Below, in pieces: positions 41,381-49,566 of a DNA stretch of 64,000 bases (positions are counted from its first letter, which is position 1; every line of letters begins with the position of its first letter). Origin of the DNA: Microbacterium hibisci (lineage in GTDB: Bacteria > Actinomycetota > Actinomycetes > Actinomycetales > Microbacteriaceae); NCBI RefSeq assembly GCF_015278255.1, contig NZ_JADIJC010000009.1:124001-188000 (forward strand), read 5' to 3'. A model generated the notes under the pieces. That model worked only from the letters and a program-made list of their open reading frames with translations, had not been told where the DNA came from and ran no database searches. The position numbers and the translations under genes were made by a program.

Positions 41381-42223
41381 ATGGCCGACGATCCTGCCGG
41401 CGGGCCGCTCATCGGGCCGGTCCCGGCGCCCGCGCTCCATGTGATGTCGTTCAACATCCGCCGGCGCATGACCGGCCTCTCGTGGCGACGCGCCGACCGC
41501 TGGCGCCACCGCGCCCCGGCGGTGCGGGCGCTGCTGCAGCAGGAGCAGCCGACGATCCTCGGCACGCAGGAGACGATGCCCGACCAGGCGCGCGCAGTGC
41601 TCGCGGCGCTCGGCGGCCGTTACCGCTTCGTGGGCCGCGGTCATGGCCGCGACGGACGCGGCGAAGGGTGCCCGCTGTTCTTCGACGACGAGCGGCTGGA
41701 GCTCGAGGACTGGGAGCAGACCGCGCTGTCGAACCATCCGTGCAAGTCCGGCTCGCGCACCTGGGGCAACTTCATCCCCCGGATCGCGGTCACAGCCCGC
41801 TTCCGCGACCGCGTCACCGGCGACTCCTTCATCGCGGTCAACACGCACCTCGATCCGTTCTCACCGCGCTCGCGCGTGCGCTCGGCGGACGCCCTGAAGA
41901 CGATGGTCGGCTCCGGCCCGGCCGTGTTGACCGGCGACCTGAACGCCGGAGCCGGGTCTCGGACCCTGCGCGAACTGCTCGACGACGGGCTGCGCGACTC
42001 GTGGGCCGTCGCGGAGCAGCGCGTGACGGCATCCGTCGGAACCTTCGTCAACTACCGCGCACCGCGACCCGATCGCGCACGCATCGACTGGATCCTCGTC
42101 ACGCCGGGAGTGGCGGTCGAGCGGGCGGCGATCAACGCCCGGGTGTTCGGCGGCGTGTGGCCGTCGGACCACCTCCCCGTGCACGCGGTGATCGCCCTCC
42201 CCGTCGGACGGGGCCACGCATGA
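41381..42223 (+). CDS. Endonuclease/exonuclease/phosphatase-family protein
   Basis: This 280-residue EEP fold protein begins LHVMSFNIRRRMTGLSWRRA. The metal Glu is in I-L-G-T-Q-E-T-M-P, VNTHLDPFSPRSR carries the catalytic-type His/Asp, VLTGDLNAGAGS carries the Asp-x-Asn, and WPSDHLPVHAVIAL the final Asp-His. It probably cleaves phosphodiester or phosphate-ester substrates; DNA, sphingomyelin-like and inositol substrates are all possible. There is no signal peptide, so it is cytoplasmic. GAGGAGG precedes the ATG. The start of the next gene overlaps its stop by four bases. Confidence 0.9.
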   Translation: MADDPAGGPLIGPVPAPALHVMSFNIRRRMTGLSWRRADRWRHRAPAVRALLQQEQPTILGTQETMPDQARAVLAALGGRYRFVGRGHGRDGRGEGCPLFFDDERLELEDWEQTALSNHPCKSGSRTWGNFIPRIAVTARFRDRVTGDSFIAVNTHLDPFSPRSRVRSADALKTMVGSGPAVLTGDLNAGAGSRTLRELLDDGLRDSWAVAEQRVTASVGTFVNYRAPRPDRARIDWILVTPGVAVERAAINARVFGGVWPSDHLPVHAVIALPVGRGHA

Positions 42224-42807
42224 TCGAGCGCTTCCTGCGGCCCCCGCGCCGCCCCGGCGAGTGGGTCGCGGACGTGATCCGGCTCGTCGGCGTGCTGAGC
42301 GTCGCCGCCACCTTCATCTGGTGGGAGCCGTCCGACGCCGGCATCATCGCGCTGTCGCTGCTCGCCCTCGTCGTGCCGCGATTCGCCGGCGCGCGTGCCG
42401 GATTCGACATCGTGTTCTGCGTGACCGTGCTCGTCGCCGCGTGGAGCAACGTGCTGGGCCTCTACGAGTCGATCGCGCTGTGGGACCTCGTCGTGCACTT
42501 CGTCTGCACCGGCGTGCTGGCGGCGATGACGTACCTCGTGCTCGCGCGCCTCGGCATCGTGCCCTCGCCGCTCGCCGACGGAGCGCGGCGCGCGACCCCG
42601 GTGGTGCTGGTGACCGCCCTCGGCCTCGCACTCAGCGCCGTCTGGGAGATGGTCGAATGGGTCGGCTGGAGGTTCGTGTCCGACGAGATCTTCGTGAGCT
42701 ATCAGGACACGATCGGCGACATGGCCGCCGGCGGACTCGGCGGACTCCTCGCGGGTGTCGTGGTGTCGAGGGTCAGGCTGACGGACGATCCGGCGCGACC
42801 TCGATGA
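42220..42807 (+). CDS. Hypothetical membrane protein (DUF2238-like)
   Basis: The 195 residues have about five hydrophobic helices and no long soluble domain. Recognisable points are [47 protein letters not shown] and [20 protein letters not shown]. The W-E-x-x-E-W and D-T-x-x-D-M motifs are shared with YjdF/DUF2238-type membrane proteins of unknown role. It is translationally coupled (ATGA) to the EEP gene. Its last 35 bases overlap the convergent phosphoesterase gene. Confidence 0.82.
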   Translation: MIERFLRPPRRPGEWVADVIRLVGVLSVAATFIWWEPSDAGIIALSLLALVVPRFAGARAGFDIVFCVTVLVAAWSNVLGLYESIALWDLVVHFVCTGVLAAMTYLVLARLGIVPSPLADGARRATPVVLVTALGLALSAVWEMVEWVGWRFVSDEIFVSYQDTIGDMAAGGLGGLLAGVVVSRVRLTDDPARPR

Positions 42808-43288
42808 GCCGCACGTCCACGAGGTCGCCGTCCGCGACCACGGCGGTCATCATCGTGTGCACGGGCTGACGGCGTCGGTCGGTGGGCGAGCCCGGGTTCA
42901 GCAGCCGCAGGCCCCGGGGCGTCGTGGTATCCCACGGGATGTGGCTGTGACCGAAGACGAGCACGTCCGCGTCGGGGAGCGCGGCCTCCATGCGCGCCTC
43001 GCGCCGCTTCGCGTCGCCCGTCTCGTGCACGACCGCGAAGCGCACGCCGTCGATCGTGCGCTGCGCCATCTCGGGAAGCCGCGCGCGGAGGTCGGGGCCG
43101 TCGTTGTTCCCCCACACGCCCAGCACGTCGCCGTGCTGCTCCAATTCGTCGAGAACGGATGCCGCGACCCAGTCGCCGGCGTGGATCACGAGGTCGGCGG
43201 CGTCCGCTGCGCGCAGCACCGCGCCCGGCAGCCGCCGGGCCCGCCCGGGGATGTGGGTGTCGGAGATGAGCAGCAGCCGCGTCGCCAT
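42773..43288 (-). CDS. YfcE-type metallophosphoesterase
   Basis: The protein has 171 residues. The metal motifs in order are [14 protein letters not shown] (D-x-H), HAGDWVA (G-D), [10 protein letters not shown] (G-N-x-D), a VVHETGD segment and VFGHSHIPW (G-H-x-H). This is the compact MJ0936/YfcE-type phosphodiesterase fold, cytoplasmic and Mn2+/Mg2+-dependent. The natural substrate is unknown. It is convergent with the membrane protein at 42220 with a 35-base overlap, and divergent from msrB across a palindrome-rich gap. Confidence 0.9.
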   Translation of the reverse strand: MATRLLLISDTHIPGRARRLPGAVLRAADAADLVIHAGDWVAASVLDELEQHGDVLGVWGNNDGPDLRARLPEMAQRTIDGVRFAVVHETGDAKRREARMEAALPDADVLVFGHSHIPWDTTTPRGLRLLNPGSPTDRRRQPVHTMMTAVVADGDLVDVRLIEVAPDRPSA

Positions 43289-43316
43289 GCCCTTGATTCT
43301 CGCCCCCCGGCGCGCC

Positions 43317-43375
43317 GCGAAGATCGGAGATCCCGCCGGAATCGGCCCGATCCGGTGAATCCGTCCGATCTTCGC
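43317..43375. repeat. Intergenic palindrome, 12-bp arms
   Basis: gcgaagatcgga (43317-43328) pairs perfectly with 43364-43375 around a 35-base loop that itself contains an imperfect palindrome. A gatcccgc/gcgggatc pair overlaps the arms in the other order. It lies between two divergent genes. The AGATCGGAG core is similar to the arm of the larger palindrome at 32568. Confidence 0.6.
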
Positions 43376-43517
43376 GGGATCGCCGATCTCGGCGGCCCGC
43401 GACCACGCGACCCGGCCCAGAACTCGAAGCTCGCTCCCAGGTTCGCGGGACCAAAACCGGCGAGGCTGCCGTTCTCTCCTATGACGCCGCAGCCAGCGGC
43501 GTCGAACTGGAGGAATC

Positions 43518-44024
43518 GTGAGCAACGACTACCGCAGAACCCCCGAGGCGCTGAGCCGCCTCACCGATGTCCAGTACCGCGTGACCCAGGAGGACGGCAC
43601 CGAGCCGGCGTTCCGCAACGCGTACTGGAACAACCACGAGCCCGGCATCTACGTCGACGTCGTCTCGGGCCAGCCGCTCTTCTCGTCGACCGACAAGTAC
43701 GACAGCGGAACCGGATGGCCGAGCTTCACCAAGCCCATCGAGCCCGACGCCGTCTCGACCAAGAAGGACTGGAAGCTGCTGCTGCCGCGCACCGAGGTGC
43801 GCTCATCGGGCGCCGACAGCCACCTCGGTCACGTCTTCGCCGACGGCCCCCGGCAGGCCGGTGGCCTGAGATACTGCATGAACTCGGCCGCACTGCGCTT
43901 CGTGCCCGCCTCGTCGCTCGACGACGAGGGCTACGGCGCCTACCGACACCTCTTCGACAGGCTCAGCGACCAGCGCACCGAGTCCCACGATCACAACCCC
44001 GAGAACCAGGAGCACGCATCATGA
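43518..44024 (+). CDS. msrB: Peptide-methionine (R)-S-oxide reductase
   Basis: The 168 residues match Msr[35 protein letters not shown], then [13 protein letters not shown] and the catalytic C120 in [13 protein letters not shown]120 is the only cysteine, so the zinc CxxC pairs and an internal resolving Cys are missing. Recycling must rely on an external thiol or on direct reduction. It repairs the R-isomer of methionine sulfoxide in proteins. The GTG start has GGAGGAAT just upstream. It overlaps msrA by four bases (ATGA). Confidence 0.95.
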   Translation: MSNDYRRTPEALSRLTDVQYRVTQEDGTEPAFRNAYWNNHEPGIYVDVVSGQPLFSSTDKYDSGTGWPSFTKPIEPDAVSTKKDWKLLLPRTEVRSSGADSHLGHVFADGPRQAGGLRYCMNSAALRFVPASSLDDEGYGAYRHLFDRLSDQRTESHDHNPENQEHAS

Positions 44025-44575
44025 CCAGCGGTCCCTTCGACACCGGCGAGATCACCCGCACCCCCGGCACCGAGACGGCCGTCCTCGCCGGCGGCTGTTT
44101 CTGGGGCATGGAGGACCTCATCCGCCGCCAGCCCGGGGTGCTCGACACGCGCGTCGGCTACACCGGCGGCGAGAACGCCCACGCGACCTACCGCAAGCAC
44201 CCCGGGCACGCCGAGGCGGTCGAGATCGTCTTCGACCCCGAGAAGACCACCTACCGCGACATCCTGGCGTTCTTCTTCCAGATCCACGACCCGTCCACCA
44301 AGGACCGCCAGGGCAACGACATCGGCTCGAGCTACCGCTCGGCGATCTTCCCGCTGTCCCCCGAGCAGGAGCGGGTCGCGCGCGACACCATCGCCGACGT
44401 CGACGCGTCGGGGCTGTGGCCGGGCAAGGCCGTCACCACGATCGAGCCCGAGGGCCCGTTCTGGGAGGCCGAGCCCGAGCACCAGGACTACCTGATCCGC
44501 ATCCCCAACGGCTACACCTGCCACTTCCCGCGTGCGGGCTGGGTGCTGCCCAAGCGCGCCGACGCCACGGCGTAA
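44021..44575 (+). CDS. msrA: Peptide-methionine (S)-S-oxide reductase
   Basis: The 184 residues match MsrA: the catalytic C26 in [44 protein letters not shown] and [21 protein letters not shown]167 in N-G-Y-T-C-H-F is a candidate recycling cysteine. It reduces the S-isomer of methionine sulfoxide and complements msrB, to which it is coupled by ATGA. A strong palindromic terminator follows at 44586. The two-gene operon handles both isomers in the cytoplasm. Confidence 0.96.
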   Translation: MTSGPFDTGEITRTPGTETAVLAGGCFWGMEDLIRRQPGVLDTRVGYTGGENAHATYRKHPGHAEAVEIVFDPEKTTYRDILAFFFQIHDPSTKDRQGNDIGSSYRSAIFPLSPEQERVARDTIADVDASGLWPGKAVTTIEPEGPFWEAEPEHQDYLIRIPNGYTCHFPRAGWVLPKRADATA

Positions 44576-44585
44576 GCACTGCGGA

Positions 44586-44621
44586 ACGGATGCCGCGACC
44601 CGGCCGGGTCGCGGCATCCGT
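44586..44621 (+). terminator. 36-bp perfect palindrome after msrA
   Basis: The sequence from 44586 to 44621 is its own reverse complement, with arm acggatgccgcgacccgg. It begins 10 bases after the msrA stop and is followed by tcgtcttcccg, a weak U-tract, so it is probably a terminator. The same stem core recurs at 46211 and 53064. Confidence 0.75.
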
Positions 44622-44701
44622 CGTCTTCCCGTCCGTATCACCCGGCCGCCGCCGCCCCTCCTCGCAGTGTCGTGCACTGCGCAACGGTGAGGAGGCGCGA
44701 C

Positions 44702-45625
44702 GTGGCAGAGGCAGCACACCCCGGGTCGGGCATCGGCGATGCCTCGTGGCTGACGTGGCTGAAGATCCAGCTCGCGCGCATCCCCAACGCCGCACGTCTG
44801 CGGGCCGCCGAACGGCATGACGACGCACTGGAGGAACCGCCGGTCGGCCTGCTGCAGGACGACGACCCCGACTTCCGCGAGGCGGCGCGCACGGTCGCGA
44901 CGCTCGCGCCCGCACAGTTCGGCCGGCTCAACGAGGTGCGGCTCCGAGGCTGCTTCATCCTCCGCGGCGACGATGTGCGCACGCTCGACGAGCTCGTGCA
45001 CGAGGCGGTGCGCATCGCGGCCGCCGGATTCGCCGCAGACCCCGAGCCGCGGCGCGCCGACATCGCGGCGCTCGACGAACGGCTGGCGTTCGCCCATGAC
45101 TTCCTCACTCGCCGCGAGGGCGAGATCGCCCGGCGCCGATACGCGCGCGGTCTCTTCCGCGGCGTCGCGCTCACGTTCCTCGTGCTCGTGGGAGGGCTGG
45201 GCACCGCCGTGATGGCGCTCTGGCGCAACGGGTCCATCCCGTTCGACCAGGCGGACGCGGTGCGCGACGTCCTCGTCGCGGTGGGCGCCGGAGCGGCGGG
45301 AGCCTGCGTCAGCGTGCTCCTGCGCATGCACCGCATGCAGCACCTCACGATCGAGGTCGCCGACAGCGGCATCGCCATGTACCGGGTCTTCCTCGGCTGG
45401 TTCTTCGCCGCCGCGATCGTGTTCCTGCTCAAGAGCGGACTGCTCTCCGACGCCTTCGTCATTCCCGAAGGGCGGATCGAGAGCTGGTTCTTCTGGGGCG
45501 CCGTCGGCTTCCTCGCGGGGTTCAACGAGCGGTGGGCCACCAACCTCATCTCGCGCGATCCCGAGGGCGGCGGATCGGGCACCGCCGCCGACGGCGGGAC
45601 GACCGGCGCGACCGTCAAGAAGTGA
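44702..45625 (+). CDS. Hypothetical protein with four membrane helices
   Basis: The 307 residues have a soluble N-terminal half (about 1-150) rich in charged helices. Four hydrophobic segments follow: GVALTFLVLVGGLGTAVMAL, DVLVAVGAGAAGACVSVLLR, VFLGWFFAAAIVFLLKSGLL, and S-W-F-F-W-G-A-V-G-F-L-A-G-F-N-E-R-W-A-T. The N-terminus is probably cytoplasmic. I do not recognise a family. The G-F-N-E-R-W end is reminiscent of small actinobacterial membrane proteins of unknown role. The GTG at 44702 has GGAGG six bases upstream and is preferred over an earlier ATG. No clear partner. Confidence 0.75.
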   Translation: MAEAAHPGSGIGDASWLTWLKIQLARIPNAARLRAAERHDDALEEPPVGLLQDDDPDFREAARTVATLAPAQFGRLNEVRLRGCFILRGDDVRTLDELVHEAVRIAAAGFAADPEPRRADIAALDERLAFAHDFLTRREGEIARRRYARGLFRGVALTFLVLVGGLGTAVMALWRNGSIPFDQADAVRDVLVAVGAGAAGACVSVLLRMHRMQHLTIEVADSGIAMYRVFLGWFFAAAIVFLLKSGLLSDAFVIPEGRIESWFFWGAVGFLAGFNERWATNLISRDPEGGGSGTAADGGTTGATVKK

Positions 45626-45669
45626 GGTCGCGGCATCCGTCGTCTCTTCTAGATGCCCGCCGCGCTCAC

Positions 45670-45713
45670 GTCAAGGGGATGCGAGGAGGCGGGGCGGCGC
45701 GCACGCTGGAGAC
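45670..45713 (+). promoter_or_regulatory. GTCAAGGGG box and -10-like hexamer
   Basis: GTCAAGGGGAT (45670-45680) is followed 21 bases later by CACGCT (45702-45707). Six bases then lead to the ATG at 45714. The hexamer is a poor TANNNT match, but the geometry is the same as at 35943. A leaderless transcript is likely. Confidence 0.35.
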
Positions 45714-46169
45714 ATGACGCAGATCATCGAGACCATCGACGTCGACGTGCCCGTCACGATGGCGTACAACCAGTGGACGCAGTTCGAGAGCTTCCCCCAC
45801 TTCCTGGACGAGGTCGAGTCGATCACGCAGATCGACGACACCCACAACCACTGGAAGGTGAAGATCGGCCCGTTCGAGCGCGAGTTCGACACCGAGATCA
45901 CCGAGCAGCACCCCGACGAGCGGGTCGCGTGGCGCAGCATCGGCGGCGAGACCGCCCACGCCGGCGTCGTGACGTTCCACAAGCTGGACGACGACAAGAG
46001 CCGTGTGACGGTGCAGATCGACTGGGAGCCGACCGACGCGATCGAGAAGCTCGGCTCGCTCGTCGGCGCCGGCAAGCACGCCGTGAAGAAGGATCTCGAG
46101 AACTTCAAGAAGTTCATCGAGAGCGCCCCGCGCGAGACGGGCGCGTGGCGCGGCGACGTGCCCCGCTGA
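45714..46169 (+). CDS. SRPBCC-family protein (polyketide cyclase-like)
   Basis: The 151 residues form a START/SRPBCC hydrophobic-pocket fold: DVDVPVTMAYNQWTQFESFP, H-F-L-D-E-V-E-S-I-T-Q-I, and ITEQHPDERVAWRSIGGETA. A long C-terminal helix (LVGAGKHAVKKDLENFKKFI) closes the cavity. Members bind lipids, sterols or aromatic intermediates, and many are stress-linked without a known ligand. The gene appears leaderless and is followed by a strong palindromic terminator at 46211. Confidence 0.9.
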   Translation: MTQIIETIDVDVPVTMAYNQWTQFESFPHFLDEVESITQIDDTHNHWKVKIGPFEREFDTEITEQHPDERVAWRSIGGETAHAGVVTFHKLDDDKSRVTVQIDWEPTDAIEKLGSLVGAGKHAVKKDLENFKKFIESAPRETGAWRGDVPR

Positions 46170-46210
46170 GGTACGACGCGAGGTGGCGCTGACGCGCTGC
46201 ACGACGACAT

Positions 46211-46248
46211 GACGGATGCCGCGACCCGACCGGGTCGCGGCATCCGTC
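46211..46248 (+). terminator. 18-bp perfect hairpin after the SRPBCC gene
   Basis: gacggatgccgcgacccg (46211-46228) pairs perfectly with 46231-46248 over a 2-base centre, 41 bases after the SRPBCC stop. It shares its core with the palindrome at 44586. It separates that gene from the arabinoside operon. Confidence 0.75.
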
Positions 46249-46359
46249 GTCTGTCGAAGGTCGGCCCCGTTACCGCGCCGGCAGAGGCGGGTCAAGGGCT
46301 TGCGCTTCCGGGCGCAATGGGGGCCATGCTCGCAGGAGGGGCGTTCACGAAGGAGTGAC

Positions 46360-47694
46360 ATGACCGGATCCGCCGAGTTCAGTCGAAGGCATTTCCTCTC
46401 CGGCGCGACGGCGCTGGCCGGCACCGCGCTGCTCGCCGCGTGCACCCCCGGCGCCCGCGCGGCGGATGTGCGGACGCTGCAGTTCTGGCATCTGCTCAGC
46501 GGCGGCGACGGCGTGACGATGTCGGGGCTCATCGACACCGCGAACGCCGCCCAGAATGCGTACTACGTGCGACCGACCGTGCTGTCGTGGGGCACCCCGT
46601 ACTACACGAAGCTGGCGATGGCCGCGACCGGCGGACGCGCCCCGGATCTCGCCATCATGCACGCCACCCGCGTCGCCGGCTACGCCCCCGGCGGCCTGCT
46701 CGACCCGTGGGATCTCGACCGCCTCGCCGAACTCGGCGTCGAGGAGTCGACCTTCCCGGCGGCGATCTGGGAGAAGGGGTTCCAGCGCGACGATCTCTAC
46801 AGCGTCGCGCTCGACGCCCATCCCTTCATCCTCATGTACAACACCGACATCTGCGGGGCTGCCGGCGCGCTCGACTCCGACGGTCAGCTGATGCGACCGG
46901 AGTCGCCCGAGGAGTTTCTCGAGCTCTGCCGCGCGGTCACGGCCGAGTCCGAGGGCCACGGGCTCTCGTACGGCTATCTGGGCGACGGCGCCCAGATGTG
47001 GCGGCTGTTCTACACGCTGTACACGCAGCACGGTCTGGAGATCGAGCTCCCCGAGGGCGGTGAGGCCGACATGGACGAGGACGCCGCGGTCGAATCCCTC
47101 ACGTTCATGCAGCAGCTCCTCGACGACGAGATCGCGGCGCGCGAAGCGGACTACGCGACGGCCGTGGCGGAGTTCGCCACCGGCCGCAGCGGCATGTTCC
47201 TCACCGGCGTGTGGGAGCTGCGCACGATGCAGGGCGAAGGACTGCCGTTCGACGCCATGACCATTCCGACGCTCTACGGCACGCCCGCCGTGTACGCCGA
47301 CTCCCACTCGTTCACGCTCCCGCACCAGAGCGCGCCCGACCCCGAGGCCCGCGACCTCACCTACCAGTTCGTCGCCGACCTGCTCAAGGGGTCGCTCGGC
47401 TGGGCAGAAGCCGGACACATCCCCGCGTACCTGCCCGTCACCGAGTCGCCGGAGTACGCCGAGCTCATGCCGCAGGCGCACTACGCTGACGCGGCACAGG
47501 ACGTGCGCTACGACCCCGCCGCGTGGTTCACGGGGTCGGGCTCGCAGTTCCAGGTCGATTTCGGCGGCGCCGTGCAGAACGTGCTGCTGAGCGGCGCCGA
47601 TCCCGCCGAGGCGATCGCGAGGTTCCGCGCTCGGATGAACCAGCAGTTGTCCATACCCAACCCGGCAGACCCCGAAGGGACGTGGGGCGCATGA
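46360..47694 (+). CDS. Sugar-binding lipoprotein of an ABC importer
   Basis: The 444 residues begin with a twin-arginine signal (S8-R-R-H-F-L13). A lipobox L-A-A-C (25-28) follows, so it is a Tat-exported lipoprotein anchored outside the membrane. The mature part is a family 1 solute-binding protein: LQFWHLLSGGDG, then Y-Y-T-K-L-A-M-A-A, and V-A-E-F-A-T-G-R-S-G-M-F-L-T-G-V-W-E. AAGGAG lies five bases before the ATG. It starts a four-gene operon with two permeases and a GH51 arabinofuranosidase. The ligand is probably an arabino-oligosaccharide or arabinose, inferred from the enzyme. Confidence 0.92.
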   Translation: MTGSAEFSRRHFLSGATALAGTALLAACTPGARAADVRTLQFWHLLSGGDGVTMSGLIDTANAAQNAYYVRPTVLSWGTPYYTKLAMAATGGRAPDLAIMHATRVAGYAPGGLLDPWDLDRLAELGVEESTFPAAIWEKGFQRDDLYSVALDAHPFILMYNTDICGAAGALDSDGQLMRPESPEEFLELCRAVTAESEGHGLSYGYLGDGAQMWRLFYTLYTQHGLEIELPEGGEADMDEDAAVESLTFMQQLLDDEIAAREADYATAVAEFATGRSGMFLTGVWELRTMQGEGLPFDAMTIPTLYGTPAVYADSHSFTLPHQSAPDPEARDLTYQFVADLLKGSLGWAEAGHIPAYLPVTESPEYAELMPQAHYADAAQDVRYDPAAWFTGSGSQFQVDFGGAVQNVLLSGADPAEAIARFRARMNQQLSIPNPADPEGTWGA

Positions 47695-48641
47695 GCACCG
47701 CTGTACAGGCCCGCGGCACCGCCGCGATCGCACGACCTGATGCCGCGACCGGCCGCACCCGTCGCGCCGGGCGGCGCAACACCGCCATCGCCTTCGGCTT
47801 CCTGGCGCCGTTCCTCGTCGCCTTCCTGCTGTTCCTGGTGTGGCCGATCCTCCACGGCATCTACCTCAGCTTCACCAACCAGTCGCTCACCGGCGCGGGC
47901 GGCGCGTTCGTCGGCTTCGCCAACTACGCCGAGGCGCTCACCGACCCGGTGATGTGGCGATCGCTCGGCAACACGGCGTGGTTCACGATCCTCTCGACCA
48001 TCCCGCTGGTGCTGATCGCCCTCATCATGGCGCTGCTGGTCGACAGGGGGCTCCCCGGCCAGTGGCTGTGGCGGCTGTCGTTCTTCATGCCGTACCTGCT
48101 CGCCTCCACCGTGATCTCGCAGATCTGGGTCTGGATCTTCAACCCGCAGATCGGTGCCGCCAACGCCATCCTGCAGTGGTTCGGGCTGGAGCCGATCGCA
48201 TGGCTGCAGAACCCCGCCACCAACATGTACGCGATCGTCATCGCGACCGTGTGGTGGACCATCGGCTTCAACTTCCTGCTGTACCTGGCGGCGCTGCAGA
48301 ACATCCCGCAGCAGCAGTACGAGGCGGCCTCGATCGACGGTGCGGGCTCGTGGCGGCAGATGTGGTCGATCACGCTGCCGCAGCTCGGTCCGGTCACCGT
48401 CGTCGTGGTGATCCTGCAGGTGCTCGCCTCGCTCAAGCTGTTCGACCAGGCGTACCAGATGATGGGCGGGCTCTCGAGCGAGACGACCCGGTCCATCGTG
48501 CAGTACATCTACGAGACCGGCTTCGTCGGCTACCGCTTCGGCTACTCGGCGGCGATCTCGTACGTCTTCTTCGCGGTCATCGTGATCCTCGGGGTGATCC
48601 AAGGCGTCATAGCGCGCGGCCGAGGGAGGGTGCAGCGATGA
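47691..48641 (+). CDS. Sugar ABC transporter permease (MalF-type)
   Basis: The 316 residues have six membrane helices. The EAA loop reads EAASIDGAGSWRQMWSITLP, typical of CUT1 carbohydrate importers (UgpA/MalF type). The N-terminal 35 residues are an Arg/Ala-rich cytoplasmic tail. Its start overlaps the stop of the binding protein gene by four bases, and its stop overlaps the next permease start, so the three are coupled. The needed ATPase is not in the operon and is probably a shared MsmK/MalK-type protein encoded elsewhere. Confidence 0.93.
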   Translation: MSTAVQARGTAAIARPDAATGRTRRAGRRNTAIAFGFLAPFLVAFLLFLVWPILHGIYLSFTNQSLTGAGGAFVGFANYAEALTDPVMWRSLGNTAWFTILSTIPLVLIALIMALLVDRGLPGQWLWRLSFFMPYLLASTVISQIWVWIFNPQIGAANAILQWFGLEPIAWLQNPATNMYAIVIATVWWTIGFNFLLYLAALQNIPQQQYEAASIDGAGSWRQMWSITLPQLGPVTVVVVILQVLASLKLFDQAYQMMGGLSSETTRSIVQYIYETGFVGYRFGYSAAISYVFFAVIVILGVIQGVIARGRGRVQR

Positions 48642-49543
48642 GCAGCATGACCGAGACGTCGACGCTCGTCACCCCGGCCGCCGCGCGGCCTGGCCGCAGC
48701 CGCATGCCCGGCGAACGGCGCTTCAGCGCGTTGAACGTGCTCGCGTTCATCGCGCTGCTCCTCCTCGCGATCGGCTGGCTGCTGCCCTTCCTGTGGGCGG
48801 TCGCGACCGCGTTCAAGACGGATACGGATGCCGCATCCAGCACGCCGTCGTGGATCGGCGAGAGCGGCATCTCCACCGAGGCGTTCGCCTCGATCCTGTC
48901 GCAGGGCAATGTCTACATCTGGGCGTGGAACAGCCTGTGGACGTCGGCGGTGATCACGGTCATCACGCTGGCGATCTCGGCCCTGGCCGCCTACGCGTTC
49001 TCGCGCCTGGAGTTCCCGGGCAAGTCGTTCCTGTACGGCGCCGTCATCGCGTCGATCGTCGTGCCGCCGCAGGTGCTGATCATCCCGCTCTTCTACGAGA
49101 TGCTCACGTTCAACCTGGTCGACACCCCGTGGGGCCTCATCCTCCCGCAGGTGGTCGCGCCGGCGATGGTGTTCATCCTCAAGAAGTTCTTCGACGCGGT
49201 GCCCATCGAGCTCGAGGACGCCGCGCGGGTGGACGGGGCGGGCCGCCTGCGCATCTTCTGGTCGGTGGTGGTGCCGCTGTCGCGGCCGATCCTCGGCGCC
49301 GTCGGCATCTTCGTCTTCATCACGGCGTGGAACAACTTCCTGTGGCCGTTCCTCATCATCAACGACACGCTGCTGATGACCCTGCCGGTCGGCCTGCAGA
49401 CGGTGATCAGCGCCTACGGGGTGCAGTACGCCCAGGTGATGGCGCAGGCGGTGCTCGCGTCGCTTCCGCTCATCATCATCTTCCTCATCTTCCAGAAGCA
49501 GATCGTCAAGGGTGTCGCGACCACCGGCTTCGGCGGCCAGTGA
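48638..49543 (+). CDS. Sugar ABC transporter permease (MalG-type)
   Basis: The 301 residues have six membrane helices. The EAA loop is EDAARVDGAGRLRIFWSVVV, then P-L-S-R-P-I-L, as in CUT1 MalG/UgpE permeases. The N-terminus (about 25 residues) is Thr/Ala/Pro-rich and cytoplasmic. GGGAGGG lies upstream of ATG 48638, which overlaps the preceding stop (ATGA). It forms a heterodimer with the 47691 permease to move the sugar across the membrane. Confidence 0.93.
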   Translation: MSSMTETSTLVTPAAARPGRSRMPGERRFSALNVLAFIALLLLAIGWLLPFLWAVATAFKTDTDAASSTPSWIGESGISTEAFASILSQGNVYIWAWNSLWTSAVITVITLAISALAAYAFSRLEFPGKSFLYGAVIASIVVPPQVLIIPLFYEMLTFNLVDTPWGLILPQVVAPAMVFILKKFFDAVPIELEDAARVDGAGRLRIFWSVVVPLSRPILGAVGIFVFITAWNNFLWPFLIINDTLLMTLPVGLQTVISAYGVQYAQVMAQAVLASLPLIIIFLIFQKQIVKGVATTGFGGQ

Positions 49544-49566
49544 CCCGCGCCCCGCACAGGAGAATC

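Noticed and set aside
46290..46321. A sixth GTCAA box (GTCAAGGGCTT) before the arabinoside operon
   Set aside because: The hexamer at the expected distance is GCCATG, which is not a credible -10, so the site was not added to the module.
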